A stretch of 64,000 nucleotides of DNA from Chrysomallon squamiferum (taxonomy: Eukaryota; Mollusca; Gastropoda; Neomphalida; Peltospiridae): positions 14,966,963 through 15,030,962 of the forward strand of contig CM022675.1 in NCBI GenBank assembly GCA_012295275.1, in the 5' to 3' direction. The notes under the pieces are model-generated. The model was not told the DNA's origin. It made no database searches and saw only the letters and a list, made by a program, of their open reading frames with translations. A program made the position numbers and the translations under genes. Of this stretch, positions 1 to 12,006 are shown in pieces (position 1 is the stretch's first letter; every line of letters begins with the position of its first letter).

Positions 1-224
1 AGGCCGGGTCTCGGGACGAAGCTGCTGTTGGGGGACAGGCCAGTGGCGTGTCCGGGCGGAGACACACTGGACGCCGGGCTGTGGGTTCCCACCCGACTCG
101 ATCCCGAAGATGACGGTCTCGGTGACTGTGTTCTGGGGGACGGGATACCTGACGGGCTGGGTGCTTTGGGTCGGGTGCTCTTAGACAGAAGAGCGTCAAT
201 ACTGAAAGATTTGCTACCCTCCAT
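1..224 (-). CDS. Mnx: Mnx/HB9-like homeobox gene, first coding exon (partial, runs off the left edge)
   Basis: Read on the - strand, an ATG at 224-222 in a strong Kozak context (accgccATGG) opens a frame of 74 codons plus two bases that stays open to the window edge. Residues 1-15 are MEGSKSFSIDALLSK. Mnx/HB9 proteins begin M-E-K-S-K-N-F-R-I-D-A-L-L, so the match is close; F7-I9-L12-L13 forms an eh1-like motif, which recruits Groucho-type co-repressors. Residues 16-48 are Ser/Pro-rich. SPASS (49-53) followed by PP, then FVPRPGL (69-75), parallels the SPASS...PKPG stretch of vertebrate MNX1. The homeodomain itself lies outside the window. The exon is GC-rich (CpG-containing) against AT-rich surroundings, as expected for real coding sequence. 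Mnx is a homeodomain transcription factor, known in vertebrates for motor-neuron and pancreas fate. The alternative is another eh1-bearing ANTP gene such as Nedx, named for lying next to Dlx in amphioxus. Coding status is fairly sure; the family assignment is less so. Confidence 0.65.
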   Translation of the reverse strand, partial: MEGSKSFSIDALLSKSTRPKAPSPSGIPSPRTQSPRPSSSGSSRVGTHSPASSVSPPGHATGLSPNSSFVPRPG

Positions 225-430
225 GGCGGTCATTCACGTGACTGTGACAGCACTCGACACTTTTCAATGGTTTCTTAACAAAATGAGGCTTCCAAGAATA
301 TTTGCTTCCCAAGTACGATTATAACAATGCCGCAACAAGAATATCAAACTTGTCTCATTAGAATACAGAGCTGTGATTGGCCACGACAAGTAAATATGCG
401 TGTTATCTAAACAAGGCGGGACTAGGCACG
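225..430 (-). promoter_or_regulatory. Probable promoter and 5' UTR of the Mnx-like gene
   Basis: This is the sequence just upstream of the - strand ATG. On the - strand, a CCAATC box lies at 380-375 and a TATA-like GTTATAATC at 325-317. A GC-rich GGCGGGACT on the + strand lies at 416-424. These would place a start site near 290 and give a 5' UTR of about 65 bases. An E-box CACGTG sits at 235-240. The motif order is plausible, but the assignment is inferred from position only. Confidence 0.35.
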
Positions 431-1499
431 CAAAGCGACCTGGCAGTGGACAACTCTTGAGATGACTTGTTTGTCGAGTGTGAGTTAAAAAAAACAATAT
501 TTGATCTAAAACACAATTTGAATGTTATTGTTTCTGAAAAAATATCAACACTTCACAGAATGAATAGCCGTATACATTCGTTCAGAGAAAGGCATACAAT
601 ATTTCAAATATTTATCTTTAAATTAGATTTTTTAATTTTTAAGAACAAACTAAAATTAGTATAGTCAAAGAAACACTAATAAAGTCATTTTGTTCTTCTC
701 ATGATTAATTAATTAATGATGCTGATATTCAAAGTCGAATAATACTTAATTAAAATTTTAAAAGTCTACAATATGTGAACTCACAAATACAAACAATACT
801 CAGTTATACAGATTTGATTTCTTTATTATATTTCTCTAAAAGCCGATACAAAACAAAAACAATGATAATTCTATGATTGCAAAAATAAACTGCCTGAAAT
901 CTCCTAATTTTTAAACGATATGTTATACAATATAATCAGTTAGAAAATATTTCAAATTAAAAAATGCGAAGTCAGTTATATTTATTTTATTACTGTTAGA
1001 GTGTGAATGAGTATGTAACAAAGTTGAAATATCTTCATTTATATAACAAACATTAGGCTAGTATAAACATATCCTGATCGATATTAAATGTGTGTGTGTC
1101 CTATTTCATTTTAGATATTACTTTGTGGAATATATATTTATTACAGAGAAGAGAAAACGATTCATACAGGCAACACACATGCGTACGCACGGGCGCACAC
1201 ACTATCAAGTGAACATATTTTTCTTTCAAGAGTTAAATATGTACCTTTCTAATTAAATTACATTACATAAAAGTATTTAAATCTCAAGATTCTTTGGTTT
1301 CATGAATTTCCTTATAAAAACGAAAATATAAATATAGATATAATCTTATAATATTCTGACAACAATAATAATAATAATAAAAAGACATTTAATAGTATGC
1401 AGTAAATTAAATTAACAAATATAAATTAATAGAAATAACTTGACCGGGTCATAGATGAACCCCCATCATATCATTTACGGCACCTTCGACGTTATGAAA
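431..1499. other. AT-rich intergenic DNA, nothing recognised
   Basis: Low-GC sequence with scattered TAATTA words and a short CA-rich patch near 1180-1205. No gene, RNA or mobile element is visible. Confidence 0.6.
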
Positions 1500-1650
1500 T
1501 AATAGTGATGATGATCATGATGGTGATTTTGGTGATAATGATGATGATGGTGATGGTGACGATGATCATGATAGTGATGATGATGATGATGATCGTGGTC
1601 ATGGTGATGGTTATAATGACAATGATAACGATGATTAGGATAAAGATAAT
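1500..1650. repeat. Imperfect ATG/GAT trinucleotide repeat
   Basis: About 150 bases of GATGATGATGGTGATG-type triplets with frequent substitutions. They give meaningless Met/Ile/Val-rich frames on both strands. Confidence 0.85.
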
Positions 1651-1769
1651 TATTTTGTTCTGCATAATAAAAGGGATTATTTTATATTTAACACGCACAC
1701 GTAGCCATTCAAACACTCAATTCAGGACTGCGCTAGGAGTAAACTGTTGGGTTGGGTTTATTAATTACT

Positions 1770-2110
1770 GACTTTGTTATCACATATCGTCATATCCCAT
1801 CAAGACTGAGTCTATTTCCGTCAGCACACGATCGTTTCATGAGAGCAGTATTCCTCACAGTGCTAATTGGAAGTGGCAGTCTGCTGGGTTGTCCTGGCAG
1901 AGAGAGCACACAGCACTACTAACAAAGGAAGCGCAGAGATCCGCTTAAACCTGTTATTTAGATCACGAATCACAATCACGCACTTAAATTAGTGACTGTG
2001 TAATCAAACGTTTAGCGCAGAGGTGGTTCGTGTGGTCAACACCGGGTGTTAACTTATCAGCGGGAAATTTCTCTGTAACATCATCACAGAAACTTGAGTA
2101 AGCAGCTTAA
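1770..2110. promoter_or_regulatory. Complex non-repetitive island, candidate cis-regulatory block
   Basis: About 340 bases of non-repetitive, GC-richer sequence between AT-rich flanks. It carries several homeodomain-type cores (GCTAATTGG near 1862, CTTAAATTAGTG near 1983) and GTGTTAACTTATCAGC near 2046, which joins a GTTAAC core to a GATA-type TTATC. No coding frame is supported. It lies about 1.6-1.9 kb upstream of the Mnx-like ATG. Confidence 0.3.
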
Positions 2111-4680
2111 TTCGTCTCTTAATTATATATTCTTAAAGTTTAAAAAACTCAAAACAAAACAAAAGAAAATATTAGAGGCTACAGTTAAAAATAATATTTG
2201 ATTATTAATATTATTGTTAGTAGTAGTAGCAGCAGTAATAGTAAGTTAATTAATTAATAAAGTTTATCAAATTAAAATAAATCTTTTTGAAGAAAGAAAG
2301 AAAGAAAGAAAAAAATCCACTAATTCGCAAAAATCAGGAACACAAATAATCTGGATAATTCCTGACAGACTACTTGATGTTAGCCTAAATAAACATTTGT
2401 AAAAACCTTTGTTGTAGGATATTCAAAAATAAAATAAAATAAAATAAAATGAAATAAATTAAAACAAAAATTAAATATGTATTTATATACTAGATACATA
2501 GTGCATTTGTTGCTATCATTGTTTTTGTATTGATCTTTCACAGCATACATTTTCATTTTTGTTTAATTTTTAAATTAATAGATATTACTTAATATTACAT
2601 TCATTTAAATGATAAATGTAGATAGCTAAAGTTTTCATGATTATTTAGAAGTAAATATAGTTAGACAAAAGCAGCAAACATCCTTTAAACACATAAAATA
2701 TACAGAAATACACTTACGTAAGATATACATATATCATTTAAAGATTTCGCGTTTATATATGTTATTTAAAGTCACACCCAAACACACATACATACGTACA
2801 TAAATATATTCATATATAATAGTTTAACTAAATAAATGTATCAAATAAAATAAAATAAAATAAAAGTAATATAAAATATTTTAATTTACTAAATGATAAA
2901 AATTATAAAAAAACAGAAACTAAAATATCTATTTATTTACTATAATTTCCTTTTAATATATAAAACGATCTGTTATCGAATTTCTATAATTAAGTAGAAT
3001 ATATATTTTAAATAATCAGTTTTGTTTAAAATTTGCAGTGACGTTATTTTCATAACTTTGAAATGACGTTATTCATGTTATAGAACTGACTTCGTCTCAG
3101 TTACGCATTTTAATGTAGTTTTACGTATTTCAAAAATCTTATTATTCACTTTGTCTATAACGTTTATTTGAAACGTTGTAGTTATAAATAAGTCACTGAA
3201 TGGATGACTATTTTTCTAAATAAAATCTAAGCACATGTTTCTATAAACATTTATGTAACGTTTATATTTTAGTTTTAAAAATTCCTTATTAAGCTATTTC
3301 TTTTAATTGATTTTTATGAAATTTTCAATCATTTTAATTTACTGTATAATGTTTAATATATTTTTACATTGTTGTCAGTATATTATAAAAATATCTATAT
3401 TGATATTTTAATTTTTATAAGGAACATAGTGAAAGCATCTACGAATCTTTGCATTCAAAGAATTTTGTGTAGTATCTTATTTTTTCATTGCGTTAGTATA
3501 CAAGTGGAAACCCGCTAGCTGGAATATTCGATTAGCAGAAAGGAATATTTCATAGGCTCCTTCTCACAGACTCCAAAAATTATTATAAAGATCACTTTTA
3601 CACTGATTTTTAAAAATGTATTATATTATAAGACAATATATTTGTGAATTATTGATTGTAAAAATGGTTTACAAGTTGTGTTGTTCACCGTGTCACCTGT
3701 CACTCATAAAGTGATTCTTTACATGATCTGAAAACTTGTTCATGTTAAAACGACGAACAAACATAAACTAGACAGTGATAACTTTGACGAAAAGGCGTAC
3801 AATGGAACATTTTATTTCTTGTTTACCTTCTCCTTATGTTAATCATTGACTTTGCCACAAACCAGTTTAAAGAATATTTTTCTATATTGATTCAGTTGTT
3901 ATTGTTTAATCGTATTCATATCCATTGTAGATTTCCGCTCGTCAGCAAACTCAAGTAGTTTTTGTCAAATTTTCAAACATCGTTTTTCTTTCAGTATTCA
4001 ACATTGAGAAAGCAATAACAATTGTGATATATAACAATTATGATACATAGAAAATGCATAAATATTTCGTAAGATAATGAGTTTTAGTATTTAGTTATTT
4101 ACGAGATAAAAATAACAGAACGATGAAGAAAATAACTGTAAAAACATTTAAGATGAGAACATGGTATGTAAACTGAGTTTGGAATAAAAAGATTTAACTC
4201 TACGTAGATGTTTTTGATAAGTTATAATTTTTATAAATGACAGAGTTTTGTCTGTACGGCAAATTTAAACACATATTTTTAACTTTTGTTTGAAAAAATT
4301 AAGAGTAGTCAGAGTCCGTGAAATTAAAAAACTCTTATGCTAAGCAGTTAAAATAAACCTGCAGAGACTTAATAAAAAATACTGCTTGTGTTGATTTCTG
4401 ATTTTGTTTGTTTTTACTCAATATTTTACTAAGTTATTGAATTCTGTAACTTTTACTTTCAAAAATTTTGTTTAGATGATTGAATGTCTGTAATAATAAC
4501 GTTTTAAGATTTTTTTTGTTCGTCTGTAGCTGATTATTTGTGGGTCTTTTTTTAAAAAGTTTATTATTATGTGATAAATCCAGATATAATACCAATATCG
4601 CTGTTTGATTTCGGGTTTTGCTTTTCAAAATCTTCAAAGCAAACTGAATATTTTCTACATTAACAACATCTGATTTCCCC
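2111..4680. other. AT-rich intergenic DNA with small microsatellites
   Basis: Contains (GAAA)n near 2290-2312, (AAAAT)n near 2428-2450 and 2846-2866, and otherwise unstructured AT-rich DNA. A short direct repeat TGACGTTATT occurs at 3039 and 3064 (25-base period). No gene is recognised. Confidence 0.6.
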
Positions 4681-4733
4681 GTATCACTGCATCTGACAAC
4701 AAACTATGGCAGGACACTGGCTGTGGCAATTTT

Positions 4734-4930
4734 ACGATAAAACAGGTTAAGATAAACAAAGCGGACATTGTAATGTGATATATCAAACAATTTCCCAATC
4801 AGTCACAACCTGTGTACACATTTTTCTATTCAGCGATTATTTCAATATTACCCGCTTTTACACATTTCTTTATCAGACGCAGATAAAACATCAATTAAAG
4901 TGAGAATACAAGGAAATTAATCTTCTATAA
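4734..4930 (+). repeat. Duplicated non-coding block, copy A
   Basis: Direct-orientation homologue of 5634-5848. Shared words in order are GATAAAACAG, GGACATTGTAATGT, ATATATCA, CAGCGATTATTTCAATATTACC, GCTTTTACACATTTCTTTATCAGAC, GATAAAA, CAATTAAAGTG/TTAATTAAAGTG, and AAGGAAATTAATCTT. The inward TTATC...GATAA pair (GATA-factor type) is kept in both copies. It is either a duplicated regulatory element or two copies of an unrecognised dispersed repeat. Confidence 0.75.
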
Positions 4931-5633
4931 GTACCTTAAATAACTCGGTAGCACTATGAAGAGCAGAAGTACAGTTTATTAAACATTTATTATTACATAA
5001 TTTAAAATTCCTAAAACAAAACTCTAAACAAAAGCAAAATATATAAAACAAATTACAGTTAAATTAATCTACGTTTTGAACATTTGACACTATCTGTTTC
5101 ATTGACTTTGTAACTGATTTTATAAAAGGCTACATGATAAAAAATAGATTTTTTAACCTTGTGAGAAAATTAAATGTTTTGTCAGTTGTGTTGTAATTCT
5201 AGTCTACATTGTGTACTTTTTTTTTTTATCATATTCGATAAGATGCTTTGTAAACATGGGGCTATACAATTATATAAAAGATGTAGCAGAGTAACGTACT
5301 GAGTCCGACGTTCGAAATTTGTTCAGACTATTTATTAATAATTTATTTATTTATTTATTTATTAATCTTTTTTCGTGAGAATTTTTGGCTGCGTTTAAAG
5401 ATGCATATTTTCTTCAATGTAATGACTAGCGAATTTAAATTTTAAAAATCTGAAAACTATTTTATAATATAATACTTCTAAATGGAAAATGAACTCTTTT
5501 AAGTGCAAGTTTAGAAACAAAATCGGCTGTTTTATATCATCCTGTCGTTCAGTCAGGTGACAAAGAGCGTTCTCAAAATACCTGGCTACAGGTAGAACAT
5601 GAACTTCTCTTGTAAAGTGCCGCAGGTGCGAAT

Positions 5634-5848
5634 GATAAAACAGTTTACGTCAAACAGAGAGGACATTGTAATGTAATATATCACCGGACAAATCACTTTC
5701 CAATCGAAGCCGACGTGTGTTGACGTTTTTCTACTCAATGTGGTTGTCCAGCGATTATTTCAATATTACCTGCTTTTACACATTTCTTTATCAGACTCCG
5801 ATAAAATCATTAATTAAAGTGTGAATGCAAGGAAATTAATCTTTTACT
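5634..5848 (+). repeat. Duplicated non-coding block, copy B
   Basis: Second copy of the element at 4734-4930, about 900 bases downstream in the same orientation. It has a short insertion (near 5737-5747, around tggttgtc) before the shared CAGCGATTATTTCAATATTACC. The 3' half, from that word to AAGGAAATTAATCTT, is the best-conserved part. Confidence 0.75.
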
Positions 5849-6060
5849 AGAACATTGATTACACATCAGAACGTGCTTTTAAGTAAATTACCGACAGACC
5901 TCTCCCTCCTCCAACTGCTCCTCCCAGCCGCTTCACTGCCACTGTCTGTTGACACAGCACTGACAGTGAAAACTCTACACAGGCAAAAATAATTTCCGTC
6001 CTGCTAATAGCTCTACACGATCAACCACTGACATAATGACTAGGAAGCTGGTTGTTGAAA
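5849..6060. promoter_or_regulatory. C-rich complex patch following duplicated block B
   Basis: Non-repetitive, pyrimidine-rich stretch (near 5900-5960) with CTGTCTGTTGACACAGCACTG near 5942-5962. No coding frame is supported. It may extend the same regulatory island as the duplicated block. Confidence 0.2.
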
Positions 6061-6149
6061 ACAGACTATTTGTCCATTAAAGACAAATATCTTGTCTACA
6101 GTGTTCTAACAATGTCAGAAATCCAGCAAGCATTCCGTCTGTCCGTACG

Positions 6150-6403
6150 ACCATTCATACATACATACACACCCAGACACACACACATACATAAAAACAT
6201 ACATATACACATACACACCAAGACACACACACAGACATAAAAACATACACTTACACATACACACGCACGCACGTACGTACGCAAACACGAACGCACACAC
6301 ACATACACATATATACATACATGCATGCATATATATGTGTGTGCGTGTGTATATATACAATACAATACAATGCATACATATATTCACACATACATAAAAA
6401 TAC

Positions 6404-6450
<47 letters not shown>

Positions 6451-6530
6451 AAGATGCATACATATATGTAAATAAACATTTAAAAAATATAATAGCAAAA
6501 TAATATATATATATATATATATCGCCAAAA
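6150..6530. repeat. Compound CA/TA/CATA microsatellite
   Basis: About 380 bases of CACACATACATA, CGCACGTACG, (TA)n and (CA)n tracts. The several overlapping frames on both strands (poly Tyr/Cys/Val or His/Thr) are repeat translations. Confidence 0.92.
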
Positions 6531-6699
6531 TCAAACATGTACATTACAGTGGTTTAAGTCACCTCGAGCCCCTGGATTATTTCTGTAATAATAACAAAAT
6601 TCCTGTGCAAAGATGATCTAGTGTGATAACTGTCTTAATACACCCATTACATATAAACTATTTTATGAAACCTACTTTTATTATTGTTAGGTTTTTTCA

Positions 6700-6765
6700 G
6701 CATTATTATTATTATTATTAGTGTTATTACTATTGTTGTTGTTGTTATTATTATTATTATTGATA
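6700..6765. repeat. ATT/GTT microsatellite
   Basis: ATT triplets, then GTT triplets, then ATT triplets. Confidence 0.85.
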
Positions 6766-7575
6766 CTATATATTTTTTACAAACCTTATTTGTTTTTTTC
6801 ACATGACGAAAACTGTTATAGTAATACATTTTATAAAAGAAAATATAATTTGGCTTTCACAATAAAAATAAAAAATATCTTCACTTTATTAAGTATTTTA
6901 TTTATTGAAATAATTTATTACATGCATCAAAAAGAAGCAGATTTCATTATAATTAGTAGATACAAAATATTTAATAAACACATATATACACAGACACATA
7001 AACATTTGTAATATTATAATTAATTTTTTTAATCTAAATACTGTTTAATTTCTTCTTTTTTAAAAATAATTTCATGTGTTGCTAATGCTGAATTATGTGA
7101 TTTTTGTTTCTAACCTATCGAAATGACGCTAACACACTCACGCACGTCGCAAATACTTCTTTTTAGAAATAAAATCTATGACATTTTGTGCAAGAATAAA
7201 TAAATAAAAAAGAAACGATAATAAAAAGTGAAATTTAAAAAGAAGATTTCTAAAATAAAACTGATTATTAAGCCAAGTGCTAAGCGGGAATTGTCTTCAT
7301 GCGATACTAAAACTGCTGTGAAATTTTAACGAAATGACAAAGACTGCGGATGAAAGTCACGAGTTTTGATGATCTTCTTCTTTAATTACTCGGTAGCCAG
7401 AATTGTTCCATGAATAATTTATGTGCACGTGAATGCACACGCGTACTTTCAGGCACCACGCACATTATCCGCAGAACACAAATGAACGTAAAGCAGTTTG
7501 TTACCTAATTGTAATTTAATTATTTAGCAGCAGATATGAAGTAATAATAATTTTTAACATTCGTGTGAAGACTAT
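6766..7575. other. AT-rich intergenic DNA
   Basis: No gene seen. A mildly more complex stretch lies at 7260-7480 (GATGATCTTC..., CACGTG at 7425-7430). Confidence 0.5.
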
Positions 7576-7579
7576 TCAT

Positions 7580-7582
<3 letters not shown>

Positions 7583-7636
<54 letters not shown>

Positions 7637-7787
7637 GTGTAGTATTAAATATAATATTAATACTAATTAAAAAAAGCTACCACTAATAATGATGGTAATG
7701 ATGATTATGATGATAATAATGATATGATAATAAGATAATAATAATAATTTTAATAATAATAACAGTAATGATTATGATGATTATGAT

Positions 7788-7829
<42 letters not shown>

Positions 7830-7917
7830 AATAATAATGATAATAATAATAATGATGATGATGATGATAATAATAATAATAATAATAAAATAATAATAAT
7901 AATGATAATGATAATTA
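7583..7917. repeat. Compound AAT / AAC / GAT trinucleotide array
   Basis: Pure (AAT)n at about 7585-7636, imperfect ATG/AAT mixtures, (AAC)n at about 7789-7828, then AAT/GAT triplets. All units share a three-base period, suggesting expansion and drift of one original array. Confidence 0.92.
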
Positions 7918-8084
7918 TTACTACCACTTTAAATTACCACATTTAACTTGGAATTAATGGAGTGTAAACAAGTGAAATAATTTTAACTGAAAAGAAATAG
8001 AAAATAAAAAAGAAGACATCAATTACTGGAAAGTCTAGACGTAAAAACAGTGTGTAAAGGAAATGTCGTAATAAATGTGCATAT

Positions 8085-8720
8085 TGTTGTTTAAATGACC
8101 TCGTTTCTCGTCTAGGATCAAATTAGCTCGACATCTAGATGGACGCTGGTGTAATTAAACCACAGATTCTAAAATATGATTATTAAAGGCATTGATTTCA
8201 TTTACACGCTGCAATGATCATGTTTAATCAATTTCTGGGTTTGGCAGTCGCTTGTCAATTTGTTGAAAAGCTACAACGCGCAGGCCAACCAAATATTTGT
8301 CCATCATATTAGTGTAATTAATTAAATCGAGAGCTCTTTCTGACACAGCAGTAATGAGTTAATTCACTGCGCTATGAAGACGGCAATCACGACTCGGCTC
8401 AGACTCACAAAACCATTCATTTTTCTGTGTTCTAATGGACGGACGAAGATTTGCCCTCATTGCACGCTCGTTTATTACTGTTTACATGAAAACGTGTCCG
8501 TCGACCCGTTCTTTAGCGCGGTGAGTGATGGAGTAACTCTGGTATCTGTTCTTGGAAGCAAGATCACAGTTAGCGAAATCACACCATTTAATTAGTGAGC
8601 GTCGATAAAAGCGATTTTAGTGCCTACGAAACGATTTTGACTTTTCACCTTTCTTTTGGCGTTCATTAGAAGAGCAAATCTCGAAATGATGAATTGAGAT
8701 AAAACTCGTTTAAATACTTT
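8085..8720. promoter_or_regulatory. Long complex homeodomain-site-rich island, strongest intergenic enhancer candidate
   Basis: About 630 bases free of microsatellites with markedly higher GC and CpG content. Homeodomain-type cores include TAATTA at 8152-8157, TAATTAATTAAA at 8315-8326, GTTAATTC at 8358-8365, TAATTA at 8589-8594, plus TTAATCAATTT near 8224 and TTATTAAAGG near 8180. GTCGATAAAAGCGATTTTA near 8601-8619 resembles posterior Hox/Cdx-type sites. The short frame at 8374-8595 matches no family I know and is not claimed. It lies about 8 kb upstream of the Mnx-like gene and 33 kb upstream of Dlx. Confidence 0.4.
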
Positions 8721-10380
8721 GGCTTGATCTCAACACCAATGAGCGATCATTACAACAACTGTTTTCAGAACTGCAGTGCACGTCTTAATTCAGTTAACTG
8801 TTATCTGCACAGTTAACCTCTTATCCTGTATTCTTGTTGTAAACAGTTCGCTTTTTTATTTCACTTGCAATTACTTATTTTAAGAAATACAGTTAGATTA
8901 AAACGAAAACAAGAACAATAGAAGAATCACAGAAAGCATTAATTAAAAGAAAGAATAATTTTGTTTATTAATAATTGATATTTAATTAATTGAATTCTCC
9001 CGCCCTGTTATTGGATGTTTTCTTTAGCAATTAATTTTGTCGTGTTCATATCGTCGTTATTATATATTATGCTTCTTCTTCTTCTTCAAAAAAAAATAAA
9101 TAAATAAATAAAAAAATAAAAATAAAAAAATGAAAAAGATGATGGGAAAGAAAGAAAGAGAATGCGATACAGAATGGACACATAATGAATGTTATTTTTT
9201 ACGATGTTCAAATTAAGACAGTATTCTGCTCTGAAAGAACACAAGAAGAGGAAGACAGTACATAAAATACGCGCATGTAGACAAAATATTTATCACTGGC
9301 GCCAGAACAGACATTACAGACAAATGCAGCGTACACTGTAATACAGCAGCCAAATAATGAGATATGACAATATTTAACTGAATGAATCACGTCATACTCA
9401 AACAAGTGAAAGAAATATACGTCCTAAGTGAAACACGCAACACATAAATCAAACACATAAAAATATTATTGTTAACAATCTGCTGTGTTTGTCGAAAAAT
9501 ATGCAATAAATAAATAACAATATGTACTAGGAGTATATGTTTGATTGTTATTAATAAATTGTTATATCAATAAACGCAATGATTATATAAATTTTGAAAC
9601 TCCGTACATTTATTTGTTTTTCGCGTTAATTATTAATGATGTATTGTTGTTTTTATATTTAAATTTTTACTTTTTTCTGAAATAATAATTTTAAATACAC
9701 TGATTTTATTAGCTAACATAAAGAGTGTGTATGTACGAATGTTGACGAAGGAAATAATTTGAGAGGGTATACACCAGGTTGAGGGTAAGTTTGGAGGGAG
9801 TGTATTTATATTTCAGTTAACAGATTATTAAAAATTCTCAAACATCCTATTATGATCTTAAACTTTATTTTTTTCTAACATTAATTATCAATGTTTATGA
9901 CCGTTTTTCATTTATTTATTTTATAAAGTAGGACAATCCAAATGCAAAATGAATTTATATATTTATAGGTAGTCTCAATAAATGTTCTCACTGTACAAAT
10001 ATATTATGTTCAATATTTAAAAACCACACCGTTTCAGATGCAAAAAGCAATATTTATCTGTGTTGTTTTATGTCTGGTCTCCTACAGGAACCCTAAACTC
10101 AGCTTTACGCAAGCTACACATATGAAACATCAGATATAGGCTTTTGTCTGTCTATCAGTATAGTGCAATAAAATGTTTTATGCATCAATAAGATTAAAGT
10201 TTATTCTCTTCTGTCCCTACTCATAAGATGGAAAATGTGTTTTTCATACTCGCTATTTTGGATTTTTTATGAGACAAAGGTATTTCTTCTACCCTTCAGT
10301 GACAGCACGCACGTACTCACATGAGATAAAAAGACACACAAGTAAAGGTGAAACGAGGGAGACTGCTATCACAGTTTGAA
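8721..10380. other. AT-rich intergenic DNA
   Basis: Short A-rich and (AAAT)n stretches near 9087-9140. Mildly complex sequence lies at 8725-8850 and 9200-9420. No gene is recognised. Confidence 0.5.
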
Positions 10381-10780
10381 CAGAGAAAATGTTGGTTTCT
10401 CGACAACTCACCAGTAGACATGTCGTAGTAGAAAACTGGCCACTTAACAACTAAGTGATAAGCTTTGGAAGCATGACGTTTTTATGGTGCACGGTCCACG
10501 ACGAATTCTTAATTTGTTTGTGCAAGCAATTTGATGTGTATTTGAAAAACTATTTTCGAACAATTTACTCGGCTATAAACAACTTACGAAACGTGCTAAC
10601 ACTTCGGCAGTTTACTGCTTCACGGTTATTTGTTTGAAAACCGTGCACCCTGCCCCCTGGTGGCCATTTCCCATAATACAAGCTTACTGGGGGCTTACTC
10701 TGTTTATTCTGTATTTTGTATACGGTGAAGTGTCAAAACAAACGAAGCCTCCTCATAATGAAAACTGTGTTCACTGAGCT
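10380..10780. promoter_or_regulatory. Complex island containing a CTCF-like site
   Basis: Non-repetitive sequence with moderate GC. At 10651-10666 it holds TGCCCCCTGGTGGCCA, whose reverse complement contains CCACCAGGGGGCA, the core of the CTCF motif conserved across bilaterians. Confidence 0.4.
10651..10666 (-). promoter_or_regulatory. CTCF-like binding site (core on - strand)
   Basis: On the - strand the site reads TGGCCACCAGGGGGCA, a near-perfect CTCF core, in DNA where runs of five G are very rare. The - orientation points towards the Mnx-like gene. Confidence 0.55.
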
Positions 10781-11034
10781 TTGGTAATTTGTTTGTTTAG
10801 TTTATTTTAAAACAAAGAAATAAAACCTTCATTATACTCCGTGAGTTTGATTAATATTAGGAGCAGAGCCAGAATTAACAAGCTAAATTAAACAAATTAT
10901 TGTTCAGAAGTTCACAACTTAAACGGCCTTTCAAAATTACCAGAATATTATTTTTCGTTTGTTAGAATTTTATGATAACTTACATTTAACTAATGATTTA
11001 ATCTACTGAACTTAACTTACATAATCTTATTAAC

Positions 11035-11106
11035 ATATCAGTTTAACCACTATTTGTAGTTTTATTTTACTAATAAATGTATTGAAACTGAATATGTTAG
11101 GTTCTA
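11035..11106 (+). repeat. 72-base dispersed repeat, copy 1
   Basis: Matches 15560-15631 at all but two of 72 positions (ATATCAGTTTAACCACTATT ... GAATATGTTAGGTTCTA). No poly(A) follows this copy, so it may be the older or source copy. Confidence 0.85.
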
Positions 11107-11870
11107 TGGATGAAACTTTCACATTTGTGTGTTATATATTATGCTACGTTTTCAAGTTAACTCGTCATACTCTTGTATTGTTAAACAGTTTTCAACAGGG
11201 TTTCACACAACAGTTTAGGGCTGTCTGTGATTAATTTTGGCTCTAATTAACAATGTTTTGGTTTGCTTTTTTGCTCAGCAGTTAGAAATATTCACATTTT
11301 TACCACTAATTTTGCTAATAAGAAAGTTTGACCAACAAAACACGTCTGTAAAAGAAGTTGCTATTTCTCTTCTTTACTGGATACTCGTGATGTACAGATG
11401 TGAGACGAACGACTGAGAGAGATGAAATATCTTATCAGTAATTTTCTCTGTTTGCATTCATCATCAGTTCCTAAATCAGATTTCTTCTTAATATTCTTGG
11501 TGAAAATAAAATGTTCATGAACAGATTAATTACATCATTTACATACTTTGTTATTAACAAAAGCTGGTCTCCAGTATTAATAGTATTACTGCTAAAACTA
11601 CTACTATTGTTGCTGCCAACCTCTAGAAGTAGAAATATATAATATAATATATTATTATTGTTATTACTTTTATAGCGCGTGATATTATTATGTTAATACT
11701 TTTGCTTTTAAATTGTGAAAGTGTGCGATGGAGGAAAACGTTTAGAAAAATCATCTGCCATCGGCCTTACTTTGAGTAAGGGAGATAAGCCATGGTAGGA
11801 AAATATTAAATATGTAAAAATATTTTTCTAACACGGAAAAAAAACTTCATTTTAGAATGGATCTTGTGGC
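11107..11870. other. AT-rich intergenic DNA
   Basis: No gene recognised. Moderately complex sequence without repeats at 11200-11460. Confidence 0.5.
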
Positions 11871-11875
11871 TGACA

Positions 11876-12006
11876 TAATAATAATAATAATAATGATGAT
11901 GATGATGATGATGATGATGATAATAATAATAATAACAATGATAATTATGTCAATGTCACTAATAATAGTATAAATAAATAAATAAATAGTAAATAAATAA
12001 ATAAAT
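11876..12006. repeat. AAT/GAT trinucleotide and AAAT tetranucleotide tracts
   Basis: (AAT)n, (GAT)n, (AAT)n, then (AAAT)n. Confidence 0.9.

Noticed and set aside
28-324. 98-codon + strand open frame at the left edge
   Set aside because: It is antisense to the Mnx-like exon, whose - strand product has clear family motifs; the + frame is a shadow of GC-rich coding sequence.
6052-6544. Several overlapping frames of 60-139 codons on both strands
   Set aside because: All are translations of CA/TA/CATA repeats (Tyr, Cys, Val, His, Thr runs).
8374-8595. 73-codon + frame within the 8 kb island
   Set aside because: No family resemblance and no splice or promoter context; the island is better explained as regulatory DNA.
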